From the IMG/VR virus record IMGVR_UViG_3300042389_000326, positions 1-29,293 of that record: a DNA stretch of 29,293 nt; one strand, given 5' to 3'. The DNA comes from a virus. The notes beneath the pieces are model-generated. The model was not told the DNA's origin. It did no database searches and worked only from the letters and a program-made list of their open reading frames with translations. The translations under genes were made by a program, and so were the position numbers. This document shows, piece by piece, positions 1 to 7,110 of the stretch (position 1 is the stretch's first letter; each line of letters starts with the position of its first letter).

Positions 1-127
1 AAGTTTGAAACTCAGGATCACTAACAAACTTATCAATCATGTTCTGAATGATAGGGATAACTTCTTCAAAAGCTGGAAGCAAAGAAGCACCAATAGTTTC
101 TTTAAGATTTCCAAAAATAACGTCTAA
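1..127. repeat. Terminal direct repeat, left copy (assembly overlap of a circular genome)
   Basis: Bases 1-127 are identical to bases 29167-29293. The repeat lies inside the tape-measure coding sequence, and joining the ends gives one uninterrupted reading frame. A length of 127 equals a common maximum assembler k-mer, so it is best read as the overlap of a circular or circularly permuted contig rather than a biological terminal repeat. Unique genome length is therefore 29,166 bp. Confidence 0.95.
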
Positions 128-796
128 ACGGTCAAACGGGTTAGCTGCAGCCTCAGCAGCACCTTCATACTTTTTACCCAGTTCTTCAACAAGATAACCT
201 TGTGCAGCCATCTCGCCATTAGTTTCAAGAATAGAATCAAAAGTTGCCTTCTGCTCATCCGTAAAAACAATACCTGCACGAGTCAACTTAGAAAATGCAG
301 ACTCAGTATCACCAGCTACACGCTGAAACGCTAAACCAATAGCTTGAACATCTTTGCCTGTACCGGCAGCAGTATCAGCAGTAACCTCAGCAAGTTTGTT
401 CAAACCCTCAGTACCCAAAGCAGCCAAGGAAGGAACAGCAAGCCAGCCAGTTTTAATCTGGTTAATAATCTCGTCATCAATACCAGACATTTCACCCAAA
501 GCTTTAGAGTGTGCATCTAACGCATCAGTAGCCGTAGAAATACCGGCAGCCCTATCACCAAACACGCCAGCGTTCTTGGCCGCATTCTCAAGCCCACGAG
601 TAACAGCCTCAGCCTCAGCAGCCGCCTTCAAAGACTCCACACCAAAAGCAATAGCAGCACCGGCAGCAACAGCCATACCAGCCGCAACAGCAATACCAGC
701 CTTCTCAGCAAAACCGCCAAGCTTATTTAAACCAGACTCAGCCTGATTAACACCCTTATCATCAAACTTAGAAACAATGGGTAATGAAATAGCCAT
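1..796 (-). CDS. Tape measure protein, N-terminal part (continues at 29166)
   Basis: First 265 codons of the tail tape measure protein, which sets tail length and carries the membrane-active segment for DNA entry. The start ATG (796-794) overlaps the preceding gene's stop as TAATG. An Ala/Gly-rich hydrophobic segment lies near residues 20-42, followed by helical, Ala/Lys/Glu-rich sequence typical of tape measures. The frame runs off position 1 and continues without a break at 29166 down to 28463, giving a whole protein of 499 residues. At roughly 0.15 nm per residue (known rule for siphophages) this predicts a short tail near 75 nm. Identification rests on size, composition, position after gpG/gpGT and the C-terminal motif in the other part. 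Confidence 0.88.
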   Translation of the reverse strand, partial: MAISLPIVSKFDDKGVNQAESGLNKLGGFAEKAGIAVAAGMAVAAGAAIAFGVESLKAAAEAEAVTRGLENAAKNAGVFGDRAAGISTATDALDAHSKALGEMSGIDDEIINQIKTGWLAVPSLAALGTEGLNKLAEVTADTAAGTGKDVQAIGLAFQRVAGDTESAFSKLTRAGIVFTDEQKATFDSILETNGEMAAQGYLVEELGKKYEGAAEAAANPFDRLDVIFGNLKETIGASLLPAFEEVIPIIQNMIDKFVSDPEFQT

Positions 797-1311
797 TAAT
801 TCAACTCCTCACTTACCTTCACAGACCAACGGTTAATAATCGTTTCAGCATGACCTTGAATATTTGTTGCAGCAGCCTTAAAGGGTTTATAGAAAATACG
901 CCCACCATTAGGCCATGCAGGAAACTGCTCATTGATAGCACGATATAAAGCCTTACCCTGAGGGCTAATGCCAGGATTCTTACGCCCAATCATATCTAAC
1001 ACAAAAGGTGTAGCAGTCTTATAGTTCATAGACAAAGACACAAGGTTATTTCTACCTGCACCTTTACGAGTTTTACCAGGCGTAACCTTCACAGTGCCAG
1101 TAACACGATCCCAACCCCAACGCCCATAAGCTTGTCCAAAACCAGATAATGTAGGCTGACTAGGATACTTAGCAGCAATAGCCTTAGCCAAAGGTTTCAG
1201 CTCAGACTGCAACTCTTGGCGCAACTCTTTAACAAGATTAGGGTCAACGTTTCTCAGGATACGAAAAGTGCGTGCAACATCATCTTTGTTGACACTAACT
1301 TGAACATCCAT
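796..1311 (-). CDS. Putative neck/tail-completion protein (HK97 gp10-like)
   Basis: A 171-aa soluble protein encoded between the gpGT chaperone and the tape measure. The ATG at 1311 has a strong late-type ribosome-binding site (AAGGAGTT, 6 nt upstream). The N-terminal third is an amphipathic helix (residues about 10-45, with DPNLVKELRQELQSELKPLA) followed by a Gly/Trp segment and a beta-rich half. This resembles the HK97 gp10/neck family seen in actinophages. That family usually lies before the major tail protein, so the position after gpGT is shifted, but no other gp10 candidate exists in the head-tail region. The stop overlaps the tape-measure start (TAATG). The structural role is inferred from fold pattern and context. 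Confidence 0.55.
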   Translation of the reverse strand: MDVQVSVNKDDVARTFRILRNVDPNLVKELRQELQSELKPLAKAIAAKYPSQPTLSGFGQAYGRWGWDRVTGTVKVTPGKTRKGAGRNNLVSLSMNYKTATPFVLDMIGRKNPGISPQGKALYRAINEQFPAWPNGGRIFYKPFKAAATNIQGHAETIINRWSVKVSEELN

Positions 1312-1331
1312 GAGAACTCCTTGATACTATT

Positions 1332-1738
1332 CTACCGCTTGTTTTGCGCGTTCACACGAGCAACAAGATACCGCTGTAAAGTCCACAACATCCGTGGCTC
1401 AAGCTCAAGAAGTTCCTTAGGGGAAATCTTATATTCAAAAGCTAGTTGTGCAATAGCCCAATGTGTAGAACTATCACCTAGCCCCTTTATGCTTTTGGGT
1501 CAGACTCCCCAACCATGCTCACAGTCTCAGACCAATCCTCAAACTCAAGCTCAGTCTTACCAGTGCGCTTAGAAGCAGACCACGCAAGAAAGAACATATA
1601 AGTTAGGCGAACGTCATTACCGAGAGCAGCAATAGACTTATCAAAATGTGTTTCAAACTTTATATAGTCAGCAGCCGTTGTAGAAACATCTTCAGTCTTG
1701 CCATCAATGAACTGTATTTGTAGGTTAAGTGGTTGCAT
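1332..1738 (-). CDS. Tail assembly chaperone gpGT, -1 frameshift product
   Basis: Longer chaperone form made by a programmed -1 ribosomal frameshift. Ribosomes read gpG to codon 82 (AAA), slip back one base on CCCAAAA (1499-1493) and continue for 53 codons from AGC at 1493 to TAG at 1334-1332, giving 135 residues. The T part (WAIAQLAFEYKISPKELLEL, then ending in a basic helix) is typical of siphophage gpT domains, which recruit the tape measure and major tail protein. No start codon or ribosome-binding site exists for T alone. Position between major tail protein and tape measure matches lambda and HK97 organisation. The slip is inferred from the heptamer and open frame; it is not measured. 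Confidence 0.85.
1487..1738 (-). CDS. Tail assembly chaperone gpG
   Basis: Zero-frame tail assembly chaperone of 83 aa, expressed in excess over the frameshifted gpGT and absent from the mature virion in known systems. The protein is small, acidic and helical, ending DPKA. Its last codons GAC CCA AAA GCA TAA contain the slippery heptamer. It starts at ATG 1738, directly after the major tail protein stop at 1741, so the two are probably co-translated. Call is based on size, position before the tape measure and the slip site. Confidence 0.85.
   Translation of the reverse strand: MQPLNLQIQFIDGKTEDVSTTAADYIKFETHFDKSIAALGNDVRLTYMFFLAWSASKRTGKTELEFEDWSETVSMVGESDPKA
1493..1499 (-). promoter_or_regulatory. 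Programmed -1 ribosomal frameshift site CCCAAAA
   Basis: On the minus strand the heptamer reads C CCA AAA in the gpG frame, fitting the X XXY YYZ rule: both P-site CCA to CCC and A-site AAA to AAA re-pair after a -1 slip. It sits two codons before the gpG stop, and the -1 frame is open for 53 further codons that look like gpT. Confidence 0.85.
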
Positions 1739-1740
1739 GA

Positions 1741-2151
1741 TTATGCAGTACCCCGTGAAACAGTTCCAGCAGAAGGCCAGCTAACAGACAACGTAGCCAA
1801 GTCACCAACAGAAGAAGCAACAGGGCTGTACTGAACAACACTGAAAGTTCCCGTGAATGAAGGGTTAGTTGCTGAAACTGAACCGCTAGTTGGTGTAACA
1901 ACTACGGTAGCGATAGAACCAAACAGGGGTGAAAGAGTAGCATCAACCGAACCTGCACCAAAGTCCTGGTGGAAGTCAATAGAAATTGAAGCATCTTTCA
2001 GGCCGCCACCAATACGCTGACGCCATTCAGTACCAAAAGCAGTAGTCTCAATTTCATCTGAGGTCTGCTCAAGAGAAACCTGGGCAATGTGATCACTCAG
2101 GTTAAGTCCGTTAATGAGAACCTTTACATCTGTTGCAACAAACTTTGCCAC
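1741..2151 (-). CDS. Major tail protein
   Basis: A 136-aa beta-rich protein that should form the tail-tube rings. The start is GTG at 2151 with late-type AGGAGTT 4 nt upstream. The sequence begins MAKFVATDVKVLINGLNLSD and contains alternating beta strands (QVSLEQTSDEIETTAFGTEW, then ISIDFHQDFGAG and a TATLSVSWPS-like end), as in the short major tail proteins of actinophage siphoviruses. It is directly upstream of gpG/gpGT, the usual place. It is shorter than lambda-type tube proteins and has no appended Ig-like domain. A 70-nt spacer upstream carries a recurrent TAGAATA motif that may be a promoter. Confidence 0.8.
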   Translation of the reverse strand: MAKFVATDVKVLINGLNLSDHIAQVSLEQTSDEIETTAFGTEWRQRIGGGLKDASISIDFHQDFGAGSVDATLSPLFGSIATVVVTPTSGSVSATNPSFTGTFSVVQYSPVASSVGDLATLSVSWPSAGTVSRGTA

Positions 2152-2198
2152 AGTAACTCCTAAAAAAATATGAACAATAAAGCAGTAAGCTCTATAAG

Positions 2199-2207
2199 TT
2201 ATTCTAC
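2199..2207 (-). promoter_or_regulatory. Recurrent TAGAATA -10-like motif before major tail protein
   Basis: The minus strand reads GTAGAATAA in the gap between the tail terminator and major tail protein genes, about 50 nt before the start codon. The same GTAGAATA core recurs at 27233-27241, 5634-5642, 1327-1335 and 11071-11079, with a GTACAATAG variant at 3253-3261. It fits the TANNNT -10 rule, but no convincing -35 is visible. Confidence 0.4.
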
Positions 2208-2221
2208 ACTACCCAACAGCG

Positions 2222-2623
2222 TTATCTAGCGTAAACCTGAACAGCAAAATCACACGCCAAATAAGTTGCATCACCCAACTGCACAGCACCAACGTTAGTC
2301 ATCTCAGAAACACGCACATCATACGCTGCACCATCAAGAGACTTCTCAGACTCAATAGCGTGCTTAATCGAACCCTCATCGGTAGAAATAAAAGTATCTA
2401 ACCGGCGTTGTGCTTCACGTTCAGCCACACGGCCAACAATCACAGACACAGTAAAGTTATAGATTGTTAGACCGCCATCAAACGCGCCATCATAGGTAAC
2501 GTTCCCTAACGCTATAACGGCGATAGGAGGCGAAGGATTATCGGGAATAGTCTCAGCTACCCTAAGCCCACGAATAGTGCCTAGATTCGTTCCTAAGCCC
2601 TTACGGATAAGGCTGATGCTCAC
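2222..2623 (-). CDS. Putative tail terminator / head-tail joining protein
   Basis: A 133-aa alpha/beta protein between the head-tail connector and the major tail protein, the normal slot for the tail terminator (lambda gpU / HK97 gp9-10 class). The GTG start at 2623 overlaps the upstream stop (GTGA), implying translational coupling. Features include an N-terminal helix, IAVIALGNVTYDGAFDGGLT, a beta hairpin (FTVSVIVGRV), then a long helix (REAQRRLDTFIS) and a terminal strand. The arrangement matches tail-terminator folds, but sequence alone does not separate it from a gp10-type neck protein. Confidence 0.6.
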   Translation of the reverse strand: MSISLIRKGLGTNLGTIRGLRVAETIPDNPSPPIAVIALGNVTYDGAFDGGLTIYNFTVSVIVGRVAEREAQRRLDTFISTDEGSIKHAIESEKSLDGAAYDVRVSEMTNVGAVQLGDATYLACDFAVQVYAR

Positions 2624-3228
2624 GAGGAAACCGTCTTCATAAACGGTGCAAGAAGTGCCTGAACATCTGGATCAGTACGACCTACACGGATAGCACCAAT
2701 GTCACCAAACCCTGCAACACCCAACGGGGAATCATATCTTTTGAACTGACGCATAGCTAAAAGAATCGTAGCCTGTTTCACAGCAGTAGGAACAGCAGAC
2801 CAACCAAACACACCCTGAACCTCAACAGAAGCCTTATTACCGTAAGTACCCGTCACAGACCACACAGGAAACAGATAGTCACCAATAGCGCGAATACGGG
2901 TAAACGGTTGCACAAGCCCACCAGCAACACCATTCAACGGCTCAAGCTGATAATCAGCCGTAGTCCAAGTAGTGTCATACAACACACCGTCATCAGAAGT
3001 TCTTAACCTAGTAATAGAAATGATGTCATCAGTGTTAGTCATAAAAGAATCAACGTTCTGATACACACGAGTGCCAGTAGTGGAATAAAAGACACGGTTG
3101 CAGTGGCCGTCAATCTCCCGTGAAGCAGCCTCAATAGACAACTCAATTAGTGAATCATCAACAGAATCCGTTATACGCAAAGCAGCCTTAACATCAGCTA
3201 GTGTCGCGTAACCATTTGTGATAGCCAA
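2620..3228 (-). CDS. Head-tail connector (gp6/YqbG adaptor family)
   Basis: A 202-aa adaptor that should bind the portal as a dodecameric ring. The N-terminus (YATLADVKAALRITDSVDDS, then LIELSIEAASREIDGHCNR) is the classic helical signature of phage gp6-like head-tail connectors. A beta-rich insert follows, then a C-terminal helix with AVKQATILLAMRQFKRYDSP typical of the family. The start is TTG at 3228 with AGGAGTT 6 nt upstream. It is separated from the capsid gene by the glycosyltransferase/methyltransferase cluster, which breaks the usual capsid-connector neighbourhood. Confidence 0.85.
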   Translation of the reverse strand: MAITNGYATLADVKAALRITDSVDDSLIELSIEAASREIDGHCNRVFYSTTGTRVYQNVDSFMTNTDDIISITRLRTSDDGVLYDTTWTTADYQLEPLNGVAGGLVQPFTRIRAIGDYLFPVWSVTGTYGNKASVEVQGVFGWSAVPTAVKQATILLAMRQFKRYDSPLGVAGFGDIGAIRVGRTDPDVQALLAPFMKTVSS

Positions 3229-3252
3229 AATAAACTCCTAAAAACCCTATAC

Positions 3253-3780
3253 CTATTGTACCGGCAAAACACCAACAAAGTAGAGGTCACAAGAATCAGA
3301 ATTATAAACAAACCTATAAAAATCAAAAACACTAAAATCATAGTTTTCTAAAAAGTCACTCTCATCAAGATTCCGGTAATAATCCCACTCAACCGTAAAC
3401 GGCGAATCAGCCGGTGTAGTCCTACTCGTGCCATGTTCAGCCCTACCCGTAGAAGCACAAGTAAACACAACAAACTTACGCGACATCCTCACCATGTTGT
3501 CAAACGTTTCCAACCAGTACGGGTTATGTTCAAAACACTCAGCAGACACAGCCACATCAAAACTGTTATCTGCATACTCCAGCTCTTGACCCTGACCTAC
3601 AACATCAACACCAGGGCCTTCACCAACATCAACACCAACATATTTAGTGGCATCAAAAAAGTCTCTGACTGTGCCGTTAATGTTTAGTGATCCAATCTCC
3701 AACACTGATACGTCAAAAAACATTTCAGGAAACTCATCTTGCAGTTCTGTAAAAAACTCTCGCTGTTCAGGATGCGCCAT
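3253..3780 (-). CDS. Class I SAM-dependent methyltransferase
   Basis: A 175-aa methyltransferase. Motif I (VLEIGSLNINGT, residues about 26-37) and the acidic end of strand 2 (YVGVDVGEGPGVDVV, about 47-61) form the SAM pocket. A YADNSFDVAVSAECFEHN segment matches motifs III-IV of small-molecule or sugar methyltransferases. It probably methylates a sugar added by the two glycosyltransferases upstream, though protein targets are possible. The ATG at 3780 lies two bases after the preceding stop; an in-frame TTG 12 nt upstream is less likely. The last codons form GGTACAATAG, a variant of the recurrent TAGAATAG motif. Confidence 0.75.
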   Translation of the reverse strand: MAHPEQREFFTELQDEFPEMFFDVSVLEIGSLNINGTVRDFFDATKYVGVDVGEGPGVDVVGQGQELEYADNSFDVAVSAECFEHNPYWLETFDNMVRMSRKFVVFTCASTGRAEHGTSRTTPADSPFTVEWDYYRNLDESDFLENYDFSVFDFYRFVYNSDSCDLYFVGVLPVQ

Positions 3781-3782
3781 AA

Positions 3783-4430
3783 TCAATCCCAACTATTCAA
3801 ACGCCTACGCGCCAACATCCATGAGCCGTCAGACAAATCCTGTTCACGCTTCTTCATATTAAAATACGATTCATTCAAAACATAAGTGCCACGATTCTTA
3901 GACACAAACTCAGGATGAAAAACTGTGCCCTGCCCGTCATGATGATGCTCAACATCTGCACGATCAACCGGATAACCTAACATTTCACAACGCCACTCAT
4001 ACTCATCATCTTCAAAGTTAGCTGGATGTATAGCTTCATCAAACAAACCCACATTACCGATAAGTTCTTCACCGATAACAAAGAACTGCCAGAACGGGTC
4101 TTTATCTGACGTTACTAGCCGGTAAGGGTGTGAAACGTTATGCCAGTCTTCTAACGCGCCACGCCCAAAGATAGTGTCATCTGATGCGATAAACCAGCGG
4201 TCATCAAATGGGAAAGACTTTATTCCTAGATTCCATGACGATGCCACACCAAGATTAGAAGGCATATTCAGAACAGTTGTTTGTTGTACAACATCCGGTA
4301 CAACCAACCCTTCTAGACTGCCACCATTATCTATAACAAGTAAATGTTTTATCGGATAATCGAAATTGTTTACTAGCCGTTGCAACAAGTCATAACGGTT
4401 CAATGTGGGAATGATTAGGTTAGGGAGCAT
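3783..4430 (-). CDS. GT2-family glycosyltransferase (GT-A fold)
   Basis: A 215-aa nucleotide-sugar transferase. It begins LPNLIIPTLNRYDLLQRLV, the usual first strand and helix of GT2 enzymes. It continues with LLVIDNGGS, NMPSNLGVASSWNLGI (nucleotide and acceptor region), WFIASDDTIF (DxD-like metal site) and EDDEYEWRCEMLGY (catalytic acidic region). The ATG at 4430 lies inside the end of the upstream GT4 gene (11-nt overlap), indicating co-translation. The longer open frame upstream overlaps GT4 and lacks GT2-like sequence, so it was not used. Likely role: sugar transfer onto a virion protein, perhaps extending a sugar placed by the GT4 enzyme. Confidence 0.78.
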   Translation of the reverse strand: MLPNLIIPTLNRYDLLQRLVNNFDYPIKHLLVIDNGGSLEGLVVPDVVQQTTVLNMPSNLGVASSWNLGIKSFPFDDRWFIASDDTIFGRGALEDWHNVSHPYRLVTSDKDPFWQFFVIGEELIGNVGLFDEAIHPANFEDDEYEWRCEMLGYPVDRADVEHHHDGQGTVFHPEFVSKNRGTYVLNESYFNMKKREQDLSDGSWMLARRRLNSWD

Positions 4431-5610
4431 TAAAGTATTCTCTGAGCAGTGGCATCCAATACCAGTTCCACACAGTCTCAACATCAAACTGACGGGCGAA
4501 ATCAATAGAAGCCTGGCTCTTACCTCGTGGTGCTTCATAGGCAAGCTCTAGGGCGTTCACGATAGAACCAATGTTGGGGATGTTGTAGAACGCCTGTTGA
4601 GGTTCATCCCAGAACGGTTGACCATCTACAAGCCATGAGTCATCACCGGCAAGGTCTTGAGTGGCCGCCCAGTTAGAAGTAATAACCGAGGTGCCACACG
4701 CCTGAGCCTCAACCACAGGCACACCGAACCCTTCACCATAGCTAACCTGCAACATCACATCAGAAGCCGTATACACACCGGCAAGAAACTCATCAGGATA
4801 ACCAGTACGATTCACATCAGTATTTAGAATGCGCACAAACTCATCATTCAACCCACACGCCTTCAAAAGATTAGGGATATTGAAACCGCCAAAAGCATTA
4901 GAAGGCTCAGAATGAATATACAAATAAGCGTCAGGATGAGACTGCCTAAAAATACTAAACGCCATAAACTGTTCAGCCAAAGCCTTACGATGCACCAACC
5001 CGTTAGCCTTATTAGCAGACACCATAGACACCAAGAAAGCATCCTCAGGCACATCAAGATATTGCCTAGTAGGAACACCAAACACTTCAGCAGTAGGCTT
5101 CATAACCTTAGTATCAATAGCGTGAGGAATATAAACCGATTCAACACCAGCAGCCTCAAGCTGTCTCTGACCGTGAGGACTCATAGTAATAGGCGTCACG
5201 TTAGGCTTCAAAAGAAACTTCAACACCTTAGGTGGCAACGTCACATGATCGAGCGGAGTCCACGCAAAAATCTGACCGTCAAACTGCATATCATTGTAAA
5301 CCCACTGGTCATACAAAGTAACAACAGCATCCTTAATATCAGGATGTTTAGCCTTATGATCACCATGCCACACAGGAATAACATCATCACTATAAGGTTT
5401 AAAGCCCTTAGGGTAATGTGTAATCTTTCCGTAAGGTGTTTTAATCTCATTAATACGGCCCTCAAGCCCATAGTTAGACAAGTTAGCAACCTTCAAACCA
5501 TGCTTCACCATACGGTCAATCAGAAGCTTAGTCTGCACCCCGTAACCCGTAGGTGCATCATAAGAATTAGATGCTACCGATACGACACCGCGCAATTTCT
5601 CAACAGCCAT
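4420..5610 (-). CDS. GT4-family glycosyltransferase (GT-B fold)
   Basis: A 396-aa retaining glycosyltransferase. The N-terminal acceptor domain has the Gly-rich APTGYGVQTKLLID loop (residues 19-32). The linker has IPHAIDT (161-167, the common IPHGVD motif). The donor domain has EGFGVPVVEAQACG (293-306) with the E-x7-E pair E293/E301 intact. The ATG at 5610 has an early-type site (AAAGGGAAA) although the gene lies in the structural block, a hint that the sugar cluster has a different origin or timing. Upstream are a terminator, a hairpin and a possible promoter with an inverted repeat. It probably starts sugar decoration of a virion or host target. Confidence 0.85.
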   Translation of the reverse strand: MAVEKLRGVVSVASNSYDAPTGYGVQTKLLIDRMVKHGLKVANLSNYGLEGRINEIKTPYGKITHYPKGFKPYSDDVIPVWHGDHKAKHPDIKDAVVTLYDQWVYNDMQFDGQIFAWTPLDHVTLPPKVLKFLLKPNVTPITMSPHGQRQLEAAGVESVYIPHAIDTKVMKPTAEVFGVPTRQYLDVPEDAFLVSMVSANKANGLVHRKALAEQFMAFSIFRQSHPDAYLYIHSEPSNAFGGFNIPNLLKACGLNDEFVRILNTDVNRTGYPDEFLAGVYTASDVMLQVSYGEGFGVPVVEAQACGTSVITSNWAATQDLAGDDSWLVDGQPFWDEPQQAFYNIPNIGSIVNALELAYEAPRGKSQASIDFARQFDVETVWNWYWMPLLREYFNAP

Positions 5611-5633
5611 TATTTCCCTTTCATAGGTTGCTA

Positions 5634-5661
5634 CTATTCTACAACTAATGCTAAATTAGTT
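5634..5661 (-). promoter_or_regulatory. Possible promoter and inverted repeat before the sugar cluster
   Basis: The minus strand has GTAGAATAG (5642-5634) about 25 nt before the GT4 start. Directly upstream is a 7-bp inverted repeat, AACTAAT-GCTAA-ATTAGTT (5643-5661). A -35-like TGTGAA lies about 18 nt from TAGAAT. The inverted repeat could be an operator. The -35 is weak, so this is a candidate only. Confidence 0.35.
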
Positions 5662-5702
5662 CACACTTGCTTCATTATCCGGATGGGGCAGACGAAACCA
5701 CA

Positions 5703-5735
5703 GCCCCTGAGTATAGTCGAGTTATATTCAGGGGC
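5703..5735. terminator. Hairpin between capsid gene and sugar cluster
   Basis: GCCCCTGA (5703-5710) pairs with TCAGGGGC (5728-5735), and the inner bases can extend the stem with two G-U pairs when read on the plus strand. It has only short T-rich flanks on either side. It lies 3' of the stronger capsid terminator and may be a back-up terminator or RNA-stability hairpin. Confidence 0.45.
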
Positions 5736-5748
5736 ATTTCGTTTAACT

Positions 5749-5785
5749 AGAACAACCCCCCTAGTGAACCTACACACTAGAGGGG
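5749..5785 (-). terminator. Terminator after major capsid gene
   Basis: On the minus strand CCCC-T-CTAGTG pairs with CACTAG-GGGG around an 8-nt loop, with one bulged base, and is followed by TTGTTCT. It lies about 20 nt after the capsid stop. It would limit capsid-level transcription from running into the glycosyltransferase genes. Confidence 0.65.
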
Positions 5786-5805
5786 CTGAATCTATATAAA
5801 CGTTA

Positions 5806-6924
5806 TTAGGCGTTTACGAGGTACTTAACGTGTGCTGCGTGGGTTAGACCAGAAGCGAAACGGTAAGTGAAACGGTAACCAGTTACATCGTTAGCAAAGT
5901 ATGCGTCAGATGAAACAGCAACCTCAAGGCCAGTGGTTACGATCTTGTTAGAGCGCAAGTCACCGAACAGAACAGACTTCTTGCCAGAAGCAATAGAGTC
6001 CATAGCTGGGTTCTCGTATACAGCGAAACCAGCGAAGGTGTCAGGCTGACCTACTCCTACGTTGTAGAGGTAGTTACCAGCAGTGTCCTTGAGCTTACGG
6101 ATTGCACCAATGGTGGAACCGTTAGCCATGTAACCTACACCTGGAAGACGGCGAGCAGCACCATCAACAGAGTAAGCAAGGTCAATCAGTTGGTCAGCAG
6201 AGATGGTGGTTGTTCCACCAACAACACCAGAACCAGCAGCAGCAACCAAAGTTGCAGTAGCAGTACCGTTAACAGCAAAACCGATAGCGTTACCAGCTTG
6301 TTCAGCGATAACAGCCTCAATGTCGAATCCTGCATCAGTCAACAGCTCGTTAGCAACAGGAACAATGAAAGCCTGTTTTGCTGGCTGAAGAAGGAGAGAA
6401 TCAAAAGTGGGGTTACTTTCGTTGATTGCAGAACCAGCAGAAGTCTGGGTTGCAGTGCTGAATGCGGTGTAGATAGGGATGCGGATGTCGTTACCTGAAG
6501 TACGAGTGATAACTTCAGAAACGTCAAGCATAGGCCCTACGAGACGAGCCAAACCGTATACACGGTCAAGGAACGAAACAGGAACAGTTGCAGTTGCAGG
6601 AACGAGGGTTGCACGCTTCTCAAAGTTGTGAGAGCGAACTTCTCCACGAGCCATTGCACGGAAGATGTCAGCGTCGCTACGTTCTTCCATTGCAGGAACG
6701 AAACCAGCAGCAGCAATAGCAGCTTCAGATTTGCGTTCTTCGTTACGGGTTGCAATCGCAAGGGCATCGTCAATACGACGAATGTCTACCTCAATGCGAT
6801 CAATCTTTTCAACTTCTTCAGCAACAAGGCCACGAGATTCAGCTTCAGCAGCGTCAATAACGCTACGAACCTGCTCAACAAGGTTAGCCTTGGTTTCTTG
6901 CTGAGACTTGATGAACTCAGACAT
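5806..6924 (-). CDS. Major capsid protein (HK97 fold)
   Basis: A 372-aa HK97-type capsid protein. Residues 1 to about 70 (KSQQETKANLVEQVRSVIDA, then alternating charged helix) are the coiled-coil delta domain that serves as scaffold and is removed by the upstream protease. From about residue 95 comes the mature shell: RATLVPATATVPVSFLDRVY is a typical start, LARLVGPMLDVSEVI leads into the E-loop/P-domain region, and LPGVGYMANGSTIGAIRKLK lies in the A-domain. The ATG at 6924 has GGAG 5 nt upstream. A longer open frame to 6999 begins in the leader and was rejected. The gene is isolated by a terminator and promoter before it and a terminator after it. Confidence 0.93.
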   Translation of the reverse strand: MSEFIKSQQETKANLVEQVRSVIDAAEAESRGLVAEEVEKIDRIEVDIRRIDDALAIATRNEERKSEAAIAAAGFVPAMEERSDADIFRAMARGEVRSHNFEKRATLVPATATVPVSFLDRVYGLARLVGPMLDVSEVITRTSGNDIRIPIYTAFSTATQTSAGSAINESNPTFDSLLLQPAKQAFIVPVANELLTDAGFDIEAVIAEQAGNAIGFAVNGTATATLVAAAGSGVVGGTTTISADQLIDLAYSVDGAARRLPGVGYMANGSTIGAIRKLKDTAGNYLYNVGVGQPDTFAGFAVYENPAMDSIASGKKSVLFGDLRSNKIVTTGLEVAVSSDAYFANDVTGYRFTYRFASGLTHAAHVKYLVNA

Positions 6925-7011
6925 GATACTCCAATTAGGATTTGTGGACTGGTGGATAACACGCAAGCACACGATGAATAAAAATGGCGGTGCTAACACT
7001 CAGCCATAAAT

Positions 7012-7041
7012 AGTATACCAAAAATATATATACATAGTGAA
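7012..7041 (-). promoter_or_regulatory. Candidate capsid-gene promoter
   Basis: The minus strand has TTCACT (7041-7036), an 18-nt AT-rich spacer, and TATACT (7017-7012), about 90 nt before the capsid ATG. It lies just beyond the terminator that closes the protease gene, so it would restart transcription for the most abundant virion protein. Confidence 0.5.
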
Positions 7042-7056
7042 TGTTTACGTTTAGGC

Positions 7057-7086
7057 AAAAGGAAACCCCTGAGTCATCGTCAGGGG
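7057..7086 (-). terminator. Terminator after protease gene
   Basis: The minus strand forms CCCCTGA-CGATGAC-TCAGGGG (7 bp perfect stem, 7-nt loop) followed by TTTCCTTTT. It begins about 25 nt after the protease stop and precedes the capsid promoter. Confidence 0.75.
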
Positions 7087-7110
7087 AATCCAAGCCGCAC
7101 ACCAGCGGAA

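Noticed and set aside
1-127. Biological terminal repeat for packaging
   Set aside because: The repeat is inside a gene and is exactly 127 bp, as expected from assembler overlap.
354-746. Plus-strand open frame of 130 codons opposite the tape measure
   Set aside because: Ala/Pro/Ser-rich mirror of an Ala-rich helix; no upstream signals.
4431-4544. N-terminal extension of the GT2 open frame
   Set aside because: It overlaps the GT4 coding end and does not resemble GT2; ATG 4430 begins the first conserved strand.
4912-5799. Long plus-strand open frame of 295 codons
   Set aside because: It lies opposite the well-supported GT4 gene, shows no domain pattern and has odd His/Arg/Asn/Ser-rich sequence. 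It is a shadow of the real gene.
6925-6999. N-terminal extension of the capsid open frame
   Set aside because: ATG 6924 has a good ribosome-binding site and starts the normal delta domain; the extension is a leader region.
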